Origin: Apostichopus japonicus
Lineage: Eukaryota > Echinodermata > Holothuroidea > Aspidochirotida > Stichopodidae
Direction of reading: 5' to 3'
DNA: 64,000 bases
NCBI RefSeq assembly: GCF_037975245.1
Contig: NC_092573.1
Span: 13,848,001 to 13,912,000 of the forward strand
Shown here: in pieces, positions 51,080-60,434 of the stretch
Numbering within the stretch: position 1 is the first letter of the stretch
Layout of the letters: every line of letters begins with the position of its first letter
Made by a program: the position numbers and the translations under genes
The notes under the pieces: generated by a model
Told to the model about the DNA's origin: nothing
Seen by the model: only the letters and a program-made list of their open reading frames with translations
Databases searched by the model: none

Positions 51080-54000
51080 ATCGATAACCCCCAAATCACC
51101 TGTTAAACCTTTGGCAAGGAAAATCTGCATAACCAGCCAGTCTGCTATAAGTTGTTTGACAATTTCTACTTTTCCCCCTGTTTTTCATAACCTGTTATAG
51201 GTAAAGTTTACTTCAAGTTGGGCCACGGTGAAGACTTCTGCGTTGGATTACATACTTTAGAAGATATCAGAAGTTGGTATTGCAACAAAGGAAATGCCTG
51301 GCTTGGTCAAATCTTGGTGAAGTTATTCAACAGTGCCATAGGTAAACATTTCAACGTATCACTTTCCTTCATTATGCAAATAAAACAACGTCACTTTACA
51401 AGGTCTAAGTTAATTTGCTATGGTATTAATAATTGTCAATTTTACGTCGCCAATACCTCCACCTCTCCATCCCTCCATACTCACCTCATGCAAACAATGT
51501 CCAAAGAAATATGTGTCGTGACCATGTATATATGTATACTTTTACGGGTAGGGTGGCAGCATTGCTCTTTAGGATAATCCTCTGTTTGGAACTCGAACAT
51601 TCAGGAACCTTCAAACTTTAGACGGCGACGTCGACAGCAGCCATGAGCCTCCATGATTTTATAAAGTAGAGGGTCATGTGGCCCTGCGGTCATGTAGCCC
51701 TGCGGTCATGTAGGGGGAAGAGGTAGGGGTTCTCCTCCAGATTTCTTTTTAAAAGATGAAAAAAGGGTGCATTCTGAGGCATATTTAGACTATAAAGTAG
51801 GTGTATTATTAGATCTTAACGCAAGATAGTGCTAATTAATGCTTTTTGTTTTATGTGAGTCTGGTAGGGTTGGGCGATATTTGCTTTTTAACGTCACGAT
51901 AAATAGTTCAAAAATTATCGCGATATTTCGATAATTACGATAATTTTTCCTTGTTGTTTTTAGTGTGTTCGCAAACACACTAAAAACAACTGCCGATTTA
52001 CCACCGGTGTTTTCGCGCAGCGAACACACCAACCCCTGTTGCGTGCGAGCATAATGGCGTGGGGTCAAGGGGCCCGCCTTAGGGCCCCAGTGGGGTTAAG
52101 GGATGGAACCCCTTGTGCGGGGTCCAGGGGCGAAGGCCCCGGAAAATTTTAGTATTTTTGCGTGTCTGGCGATAACAAACTCGCAGTTGAGGATTCAAAG
52201 TACTAACAACTTTTTGAATATAAATTGTCACGAAACTGATGAAAATTTGAAAATGACAAGTTAGAGTAGCTATATTATGTGATAAAATGAAAAGAGATTT
52301 AATCTGTCTTACAATCTTTAAAAAGTTTAACTTACAAAACTGACGATATTATGAAAGAAACTGTGTTCGACAAAGCCCCATTTCTAGACTGCCTAACAAT
52401 GAAAAGCGTGCGCTATACGTACATCAGTTTACAAGTTAACTGCAGTGTTTACCCCTACTTAAATATCACGGTAGGCTACTGTACATGTGCTGCGGATTTT
52501 CCCAGGTAAATTGCCAAACAACCCCCCTAACACCTGTTTGTTAACATTTTTGGCACGTGTCCAAAAAACTTTTTATGGAGTAAACTATTTTGACTCCACT
52601 CTAGAATTAATTAGGTCAGTCAGTAAAGGATCTGTGAAGTTATGCGAAATATTATTTTAGACGTTTAAGAAAATTTATATCCCCGTAACATTAAGGTAGG
52701 TAAAACCATGGAGGTAAAAACACACCTCAAGCCAACCGACTCATCCGCATGAACAAAACAATATGTTCCCCATGATACACGAGGCACAGTCTATACCATA
52801 CAGACAGCACGATATCAAGGCCCCAGTAGCTACAGTATGGCCATCTTTATGAAAGTATATCTTGCAATCCCATGTTTTAGGCCATTTGGCATTATTAACT
52901 AAATGCTAAATATTGTTTCCATGTCCTTGTAGAAAACGTCAACTTCGCAAAATACAATTAGTTGTGTTTTTGTTGTTACGTGAGATTCGTAACCAACGAA
53001 GTGGTTAGGCTATGTACTATACTCCTAACTATGGTAGGATATTTTTTTTTCCTTTTTTTGTGGAAATTCTAGAAAATACTTTCTCTTTCCCCCGCTTAAC
53101 AGCAGATGTGGTCGTATGGTTTATTCATAAATGGGTGTACTAGAGCCTTGTTTACATGACATTTGTTGCATTTAGCACGATATGCCAGTTTCGCGTGAAT
53201 TTTTCGAAAGTATTTTGCTCGATCTTTCGTAAAATTTGAAAGGTGTACCAACTTAATGTTCGTGCACATTTGGTAATTTCTCTACTGATTTTCGAGGTTT
53301 TTTATACAGTTAATGTTGTAAAGGACGGGTTTTTTACGAAGTTCAAAAGTCAGTAAATGAAGTTGATAAACTTTATTTTGTTTCAACTTCCTTAACCATG
53401 GAATGCTAGAATAAACATTTACACATAAAACGGAGAAAGGATAATCGCATTTTTATCCACACTTATTTCAAATTTCTTTCACAAGAAATTATCGTCATTT
53501 GTTCAATCCTCAAAAAATATCGTCTTGAAAAAAAATTATCGCGATAATAATAATTTTCGATATATCGCCCAACCCTAGAGTCTGGTGGAATCAATAACTT
53601 GTTTCCTCATTATACTTTGCTTAATAGTGCTATATTCGAACTCAATATCCCTCATTAGTGGCGGATGGGAATTTTTAAAAACACATTAAAAATGCTAGAT
53701 TATTTATGTTTAGGTACACGAATGTACAAAGGGCCTAGCTCACCTTCCCTGGAAAGAGAGGAACTTGTCAACCCTTCGATACACTAGCCGTGTTGTGAGG
53801 AGGGAGAGAGAGAGAGAGTGGGGGGGGGGGGGGAGCAGTATTAAATTTAAAAAAACTATAAAATTAGTATTTGCAAATGAAGCCTGGGATGGTTTTCTCT
53901 GTTTATGGTTTGGCTCTCTACGTTACTGAATATGAAGTTATTAATACATCCTTTGATATCGCTCTTTTTGTGCTGATTTTGATGTTTTATAAAACTAACC

Positions 54001-55813
54001 CTATATCATATGAAAATACCCACAAGGATTTTTTTTAATATATAGGTCGTTTTGATAAAATTTTCTTTCATGTTGCTTTTCCTTTGTGATTAATGTAAGA
54101 AATATTGAAAATAGCTTTGCATGGATTCCTTATTTACTCGTCTTTGAAAATTCATTTGGTGGAAACAAAACTAGAAGGTTCTTATCGGTTTCAAAAATGG
54201 CAAATCTTATGATAATGGATAGTACTCTGTAGGTTTAATAAACTCATCGAAACGCTGTTTTAAACCAGTCATCAGTATCGGGCCCCAACTGTGCTAGAAA
54301 ATCACATAATGGTCAATTAGACTCCAACTTCGATATCGTGAGACATTTTATTGAATTCTCTAATATGAACACATTTGTAATGTAACCTTTGGCGTCAATA
54401 TGACCGATGATTTTTCCCCCACACAAATGGTAGTGTATGAACGGGTGTTAATGCTATCGCTGGATGCACTCGGGCTCCGCCCTCGTGCATCGCTTGCATT
54501 ACCCCCCGATCGTGCATTAATCCTGTGAGTAACGCACGCTAGACCGTTGATTAACCCCTTATATACAACAGTCGATAAACTGTTTACAACAGTCGTTTAC
54601 TGTTTACAACAGTCGATAAACAGGAGTGTTAGATCAGTGGTTAACGCCGGTGCCTTTCAATCATAAGGTCCCGAGTTCGAGTCACTCCAAGATTAATGTA
54701 TGTCGTCCAGTTACAGCGTTGTTGACAATTGACAATTCATAATCATGGACGTTAAATATGAATCTAAGAGGTGCCTTAGTATACTCTTTGTATATTCTCA
54801 GTCATGTTTACGTAGACTTCTATTATCGGCTTCCGCAATTTTACCACGAAACCCGTAGCAGCTCGAACGGATACATTCATGATTCATACATACCTGTCTA
54901 ATAAGTAGACAGCACCTTGGCCGACTGAATGCGACCAGACTCAAGTCGACTGTCCCAACTAGCTTCGGCGATAGTCGTCAAAACTCACGCATAGTCGTAA
55001 AAGTGTCCCCCGCATTCTGAACGACTGATGAGCGCAGACTACACGACTGTTTTATTCTGTCATCGAGCAGTAGTCGTTCAGGTCACATGCAAAAGTTAGT
55101 TCTCTGTGACTCTATAAAAGGTTACATCTGTTCATAGTTTGTTTGGCGCTATATAAAAATTATGTATTATTATTATTATTATCTGCTGAAACAGCAGGGC
55201 TGTTGAAGTCGTCGACGGCCAGACACAATTGATTGTCAATCGGGGTCGGGAAAATTAAATACTGAATTATCCCCGACTGCCTAAGTTTCCATCAGTAATA
55301 TTCTTATAAGGATATACGCGCACTGCCTGACTATATTATTATAGGTATTCTAGGTAATACTGAGCTTCGAGTTGAGTCGGGTCTCGTTCAGTGTGCGACC
55401 GGCTTTAGAGTTCACAATTTATGTGTAGTTTGATATCACTGTTTTGTTGACGGCAAGAACAATTTTACTGGCATGAGTGGCACCCTTAAGATGATACATT
55501 AAAATTTAATAGTTATTTTTGACAGTATTATACGTTTATTTTACTTCAAGATTAACAATATGCAGTTTTTACCACCCTCGTAGATGTGAAAGCTACTTCA
55601 ATAGAGTATGACGCCGGAGTGACCGCTCACACGCCCAATGATTGTCCATATTGCGGGATGTTGACCCCCAACCTTGGGGTCCTGGTAGGAGGTAACGGGA
55701 GTGGAGCTGGTAGCTCAGATGAACTTGGAAAGATGGGGGCTCAGATGATAATAAAAGGAGAGTGGGACCATGATCTGGACGAGCAACTCTTTAAACCACA
55801 ATTAAGAAGATGA
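47953..55813 (+). CDS. FAD-dependent oxidoreductase (DAO / sarcosine-oxidase-like), complete, five exons
   Basis: Coding exons are 47953-48081, 48609-48747, 49827-50408, 51201-51341 and 55584-55813; all GT-AG, phases agree, total 1,221 nt (406 residues plus stop), the usual length for monomeric sarcosine-oxidase-type enzymes. An N-terminal Rossmann fingerprint is VIGGGLWGSAAARY (G12, G14, G17). GSHYDEGRI follows at 52-60, YLLPPIKYPNG at about 273-283, and a C-terminal FAD-contact segment GVLVGGNGSGAGSS at 362-375. The family oxidises secondary or primary amines of amino acids, giving imine and H2O2; the substrate here cannot be told. The Cys that holds FAD covalently in monomeric sarcosine oxidase (C-x-Y-T-x-T-P) aligns with Gly342, so flavin is probably non-covalent. 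No signal peptide or C-terminal SKL is present (it ends QLRR), pointing to the cytosol. A paralogue lies convergently at 60.2 kb. Confidence 0.88.
48082..48608 (+). other. FAD oxidoreductase intron 1
   Basis: Contains (TG)n followed by a G-run at 48,180-48,207; nothing else recognised. Confidence 0.6.
48609..48747 (+). CDS. FAD oxidoreductase exon 2
   Basis: It is entered through gcttgctttag and left through GTAAGA. It encodes NANVLGSHYDEGRI... and a Trp/Pro-rich stretch. The last 15 nt and the beginning of the following intron recur inverted at 58,004-58,139. Confidence 0.88.
48748..49826 (+). other. FAD oxidoreductase intron 2
   Basis: The first 121 nt are duplicated inverted at 58 kb. 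A G-run lies at 48,935 and the R4 repeat at 49,660-49,733. The rest is unassigned. Confidence 0.6.
49660..49733 (-). repeat. Short dispersed repeat R4, copy B
   Basis: Inverted counterpart of 46,712-46,795; shared core GTGTGATCATCGTC then GTGTGTATCAC when read on the minus strand. Confidence 0.6.
49827..50408 (+). CDS. FAD oxidoreductase exon 3
   Basis: 582 nt; acceptor ttccatgtgcag, donor GTGAGA, phase 1 on both sides. It encodes the bulk of the FAD and substrate domains, with SGYISPRSL, NKVLLCTGAFTN (the TGA...N strand typical of GR2-type flavoproteins) and DFYLLPPIKYPNG. Its homologue on the minus strand is 62631-62053. Confidence 0.92.
50409..51200 (+). other. FAD oxidoreductase intron 3 with TAGCCTATATA array
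   Basis: Holds a G-run (50,483) and the TA/TAGCC tract at 50,920-51,077. Confidence 0.6.
50920..51077. repeat. TAGCCTATATATA array passing into (TA)n
   Basis: Seven or more TAGCCTATATATA units of varying length followed by about 55 bp of TA. Confidence 0.95.
51201..51341 (+). CDS. FAD oxidoreductase exon 4
   Basis: 141 nt, acceptor cctgttatag, donor GTAAAC; encodes KVYFKLGHGEDF... The exon has the same length and phase in the paralogue (61284-61144). Confidence 0.88.
51342..51856 (+). other. Start of FAD oxidoreductase intron 4
   Basis: Contains a small CCCTGCGGTCATGTAG duplication (51,690-51,715). The segment 51,660-51,800 is weakly similar to 58,790-58,970, sharing TATTCTGAGGCAT. No exon seen. 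Confidence 0.4.
51865..53577. mobile_element. hAT-type non-autonomous transposon
   Basis: A 1,713-bp element with inverted termini TAGGGTTGGGCGATAT and ATATCGCCCAACCCTA, flanked by a perfect 8-bp direct repeat GAGTCTGG (51857-51864, 53578-53585). The 8-bp duplication and the TAGGG ends are hallmarks of the hAT superfamily. AT-rich subterminal segments with TATCGCGATA repeats lie at both ends. No transposase frame is present, so it depends on enzymes supplied elsewhere. Confidence 0.9.
51953..51990. repeat. 17-bp-arm perfect hairpin inside the hAT element
   Basis: GTTGTTTTTAGTGTGTT, loop CGCA, then its exact reverse complement. It could form a stable cruciform or RNA hairpin; purpose unknown. 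Confidence 0.85.
53586..54622 (+). other. FAD oxidoreductase intron 4, middle part
   Basis: Contains a G-run (53,820), the GATGCACTCGGGCTCCGCCC hairpin segment at 54,462-54,492 and a threefold TGTTTACAACAGTCG repeat (54,560-54,620). No exon recognised. Confidence 0.4.
54623..55182 (+). mobile_element. tRNA-derived SINE
   Basis: The head (54623-54688, 66 nt) is tRNA-like: six acceptor-stem pairs GGAGTG/CACTCC, an A-box-like TTAGATCAGTGGTTAACGC and a B-box-like GAGTTCGAGTC. The 3' end is GGCGCTATATAAAAATTATG followed by (TAT)n, a typical SINE tail. It inserted in intron 4 of the FAD gene. Internal limits are inferred from head and tail only. Confidence 0.6.
55584..55813 (+). CDS. FAD oxidoreductase exon 5 (C-terminal)
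   Basis: Acceptor accctcgtag; phase joins as G+AT (Asp). It encodes VTAHTPNDCPYCGM, GVLVGGNGSG, and ends in KGEWDHDLDEQLFKPQ and a TGA stop. It is separated from exon 4 by a 4.2-kb intron filled by mobile elements. Confidence 0.9.
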
Positions 55814-56181
55814 ATCATGTGGTCAGTGTGTATTATTATTATTATTACTTAAGGGGATCACTCAGTTTTATCCCCAACTTTGCTGAAGAGAAAGATAATG
55901 GTCTTTCCATATCAAAACAATTAAACATTTAATTTACTGTCACCTTCGATAAAGCGTTATACCTCAGAGTGACATTTAACTGTTAAATTGAACATTCCAT
56001 AAAACATCTGTGAACAAATTTGGAGAATCAATTTACTAGGTTAGAAAAATGCATGCGAGTCCCACGGTCAACATAAAAAGGGTGAATTCATTGCTACATA
56101 TTATGCAATAGAAAAAGGCATGGTCAATGCTTTCTCACAACGTGGACTTGTCTAGAAGAAGGTTAATATATATATATATAT
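55814..56181. other. 3' flank of the plus-strand FAD gene
   Basis: Probable 3' UTR with (ATT)n just after the stop; no canonical AATAAA seen close to it. It ends at a short TA run hosting the next transposon. Confidence 0.4.
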
Positions 56182-57978
56182 CAGGCGAGTATCCAGGGGG
56201 GGCGTTGGGGGCGCGCGCCCGCCGGGTAAGAAAAAGAGGAGAGAAAAAAAGAGAAGAAAAAAGGGAAAAAAGAAGGGGAAAAGAGGAGGAGGAGAGGAAG
56301 GAAGGGAAAAGAAAAAGAAGAAAGAGAGAAAAAGGAGAAAAGGGGGAGTAAAAGAAAAACGCCAAGGCACCGGGAAGAGAAAGAGGAACAGTGACATCAT
56401 TACAGCTCTATATACACAGGGTAGAGAGTGACGGATCAAGGATTTCGGAAGGGCGTGCGCCTCACCCTACCCCTTACACCGACAACTCCATTTTTGACGT
56501 TTCCATATTTCCTCTCTCACTAATGTATCTATATTTATATATATAGGGTCTATCATAACGCGTGTGTGAGTATACGCCATAAACAATTGTAGAATTGTGC
56601 TATGAAACCAACTGTGGCTGGTCTCGAACTCGACCGTGTCGTCGGGGAACATGACGCATTTCGGGAAGGGGGCGACCGCCCCCCCCCTTAACCTTTTTTT
56701 TATGATATCGCTAGTAATTTCTAAATAGAAAATGCTTAGATGCAACTTACAAGGCCTGGGAAGTACAATTTCCAGCGATCTGGGAGGCATTATCGGCCAA
56801 AATTTTCTTGTACGCTTCGCGCGAACTCATGGTGGCGCTACGCTTAGATAGTTTGCCTGGAAGCTTCGCCCTTCCCTTGGCAAATTCCTCGCTACGCGCC
56901 TGTTCGAAATTGTAAAGCAAACAGCAGATATCACATCATATCAATCAGCATGAAAATGGCGTTCCAGGATGAACAGCCTCAAAACTGTCTATGTGTTTAG
57001 TCATGGCCGTAGAAGCCCAATTTGATTTGGGGCTGTAACGACTTGCCCGAAAAAAATAACAATTTTTTTTTTCGCGCCCTCCGCGCGTGTTCAACTTGGA
57101 AATATCAATACAAGCATCGGTTATTAAATCGCATGCCATCGTGTACCATACGGTCCGTGAAAGTTGCGCAGTATACCACGGGATGCTAGTGTAAACAACG
57201 AAATGTCTTATGTAGATGGAGAAAAAGCATAGAGGTCCAATTATGTCAAAACTCTCTTTTACATTGGTAATGGCGAATTAGGGGCTGCAGCTCCCCCCCC
57301 TCCTACGCCTATGTGTGTAGTGTTCGGTTTCGGAAATGTCTGCTATTTTTTCATTTCCTTCAACGAAGTTTTATAATAGCCGTTATAAGAGGTCTTTATA
57401 TTTCTACACCAATAAATTAACAGTGTCTGAATTTTCGAAAGAATCCTCACCAACATTCTTCATCATACTTCCCTCTACTCTTGCAATTTTGACCGGTCTG
57501 TTAGAGGTTGAAGGAGGTTTTTCTATATTGGTTGTCCATAGATGAAATTTTGTGCAACATTATGGGTATGTTTTGAAGTGAGTTTATTCACGAGAAATGT
57601 GAATTTTCAAATTCTGAACAAATAATGGGCTTAAAAACCTTGAAAAGTGGGCTGTCGGGTATTGTGGGCCGCGACGTAGAATCACCTACAAAAGCAATGA
57701 TCCACGGGAAATGCGATGAGGTCGAACATGGTGTGTGACTGGTGACAATCTTCAAAAAGGTTATGGATGGAAACAAAAAACTATTGGGAAATACTTGGTT
57801 CTCAGGCAAAAAGTGTACGCATGGTTGGTTATTTTCAAGCCCGAGAAGTGCCATTTCCGGTGATCTGGGGGGTATCAAAACCAGAAATTTTCTTGTACGC
57901 TGCGCGCCAACCGATGGTGGCGCTCCGCTTAGATAGTAATTCGCGCCCCCGGGTTAGAAAATCCTGGATACGCCCCTG
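56182..57978. mobile_element. 1.8-kb TIR DNA element, copy 2
   Basis: Same orientation and layout as 16242-18062: ends CAGGCGAGTATCCAGG and CCTGGATACGCCCCTG, GCGCGCGCCC next to the left end, purine tract, CGTACGCTTCGCGC-type blocks. Inserted in TA repeats, so the target duplication cannot be resolved. It contains a 60-bp insertion with a (TA)n at about 56,520-56,590 absent from copy 1. Confidence 0.85.
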
Positions 57979-58003
57979 TATATATATATATATCCATTAT
58001 TAT

Positions 58004-58139
58004 CCATTTGCCGACATTATATGGTTCATGCCTTCAGCGAATAGGGCTTGGACGAGGTGTAATAGAGACAATTATCAAATTGAATGCATATTCATAAATC
58101 TATATATAACGTTTGATGTCCTTACCAGAGAGTGTTTCA
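58004..58139 (-). pseudogene. Inverted fragment of FAD gene exon 2/intron 2
   Basis: Read on the minus strand, these 136 bp match 48,733-48,868 at about 88% with no length change: the last 15 nt of exon 2, the GTAAG donor, and 121 nt of intron. Similarity stops on both sides. Either a relic of another inverted gene copy or a repeat that happens to span the exon border. Confidence 0.75.
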
Positions 58140-60180
58140 TGTGAGCAAAAACAACAATCTAAACGATTCAACATTATATTCATATATTTAAATAAATATT
58201 AATTTTGATAACAAAATCATTCATAAATAAAGATACAATCACCAGCATATATTATTTATATATATTATGAACTACCGAACTAGAAATACTTTTGGAAAAT
58301 ATTTTCACCAGTTTAATGGTTTATATATGATTAAACTTGATATCTTTTAGTATATTGTCACACACAAGGTTATAGTTTTATATGCACTGATTTCACCACA
58401 ATACATCATAATGATTAAAAGAAAAAATAAAAACTTTTGGAATGTTATCTGGTTAACCCTAGCCAAGTGAACTCAGACGAGGAATGATGAATTGATTTAT
58501 TTGCTTATGAAGAATGAAAGCGTTTAATAACATTTGCTTGAGACTAAAACTTCTCTAATGGAATAAAACAATTAATAAATCGCTAATGAATATTAGCCAA
58601 AGGTTGCGACCTTACATATCTCTTATTTAAGAGGTATCATCAAACAACATGCAAATAAAGTAATAGAGAGAGAAAAGTAAAGCCAGCTATCGATTTCAGC
58701 TATACGATAGTGAGCAAAATATCTATGGTAGACCTTGCTTTGTTTGTATCAGCTTTCAGGGGCTGCATTCAGACGTTAAAAGTGTTGGGGTTTTGCCCTG
58801 GGATTGTTGAAGCTGAGTCCCATGTAGGTGGGTTTGAGGGTCTTCCCACCCCCACCCAAACAAAATGTTTCTGTATTAAATTTTGCGTTTTATGTTTTAA
58901 ATTATAGTTGTATGGAAAGTGGTGTATTCTGAGGCATGTTTAAGGTATAAGGTCTATAATTTGGTCTGCATGCAAGGTTGTTCCAATATCTTTTTGTAAA
59001 TGTGCCTTGGGTCCACCCCCCCCCCCCCCCCCTTTCGGATCTGCACCTGGCTTCATCAATCTGTGGTGATGTAGTGCCACCAGGAGGTGAAACATTTTAT
59101 ATTCTCTATTTCTCATTATATTCAATGTTAATGTAAGGGTAATGTTTGATTATTATTACAGTGTTATTAAATACCACAAGTGCAACGACAAACCATTTTA
59201 ATTTTTTTTGGGTTTTTGTAATAGCTGGACTAGCCAAGTCTCATTCCATATAATGATGGGAAAGGTAAGGAAAAAAAATGTGAAAACTTGTAAATTTTGC
59301 AGTACATGGGATTAATACTGATATGAAGATTTACCAGAAAACAATACATTTAGAATTGAATGGATTCAGTAATTATTTCCCTATAAAACTTTGGTGAAAA
59401 GGTCAAGGAGGGTATCCATCTTAGTTTGATTAATTTCAATACTATTTCTACGAAATACTTTGTCAGATTTATTAAAATTGCTGACCTGATGCTGAAAGCT
59501 TCTTCAAGCCATTCCTGTAAACCCCATTGAGATACCAGGAGGGTGTTTATACAGATGTAGAAGTAACATTCAAAATGCGTCGTCAATGGGCGCTTTTTCT
59601 TGTTCAATGCTTGTGCTTGAAGGGCCCTTTCTTTGCCCCTGAAAACCATGCAAGCATATAGACCCTCCTTCCAAATGGACGCTAAAGCTTTCCTACTTTG
59701 GGGAAATTCTCAGACAATGATGCAGTAAAGACAATGCTTGGTTGAGATACGTTGCGACAAGTAGAAGCAAGGCTTACCGATAGTCCTTAATACAAAATGA
59801 CGATGACTTTCAGGGTGGTAGTCTAACAATAATAAATTCCTTTTAATTTTATAGTACTGAATTCTTTTCATAAAACATGTGCCTGAAAAAGAACGTTGAT
59901 GGTCCTTACAAAGTGACAATGACTTTCGGGTGGGTGGTAGTCAAACAATAAAAAATTCCTTTCGATTAATAGTACTGAATTCTTTTCATAAAAAATGTAC
60001 CGAACAAAGAATGTCATAAAAAAGTCAGATAAAGTGCTGTTTAGTTTTGCTTGGTTTGATCACTTCTAACGGTCTACATAAATTTGGCTAAGAAAATTAA
60101 AGCTGCAGAAGTGAAGTTAACTCACGCACGAAAAAAAATGGGGGAAAGACGAAAAAAAAAGACCATGCAGGATGAAAAGA
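58140..60180. other. Region between the convergent FAD genes
   Basis: Contains a diverged repeat at 58.79-58.97 kb, a C-run (59,017-59,034), and a duplicated segment: 59,779-59,892 resembles 59,893-60,015 (GACTTTCRGGGTGGTAGTC, GTACTGAATTCTTTTCATAA). No gene was recognised; the part nearest 60,180 would be the 3' UTR of the minus-strand gene. Confidence 0.4.
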
Positions 60181-60434
60181 CTAAAGTTTTGACTTATTAG
60201 ACTTCTGTGACTTAAACTGAGGTCTAAATAATTCCTCAGGCAAATCATGATCCCACTCTCCTTTAGCAATCAGCTTTGCACCCATCCTGCCGATCTCATC
60301 GGAAGATTTTGCTCCATAACCATTGCCACCTGTCAGAATACCAATACTGGGAGATACCATTCCACAGAAAGGGTACTTTGTGGGTGTACCTGCAGTTACT
60401 GCTCCATCAATTTCTACAGAAGTTTCTTCAAAAT
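60181..60434 (-). CDS. FAD oxidoreductase paralogue, terminal exon
   Basis: Acceptor ttattttaacag. It encodes TAGTPTKYPFCGMVSPSIGI, TGGNGYGAKSSDEIGRMG and KGEWDHDLPEELFRPQ. Stop TAG at 60183-60181. The last 12 residues have no counterpart in the plus-strand gene. Confidence 0.92.
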
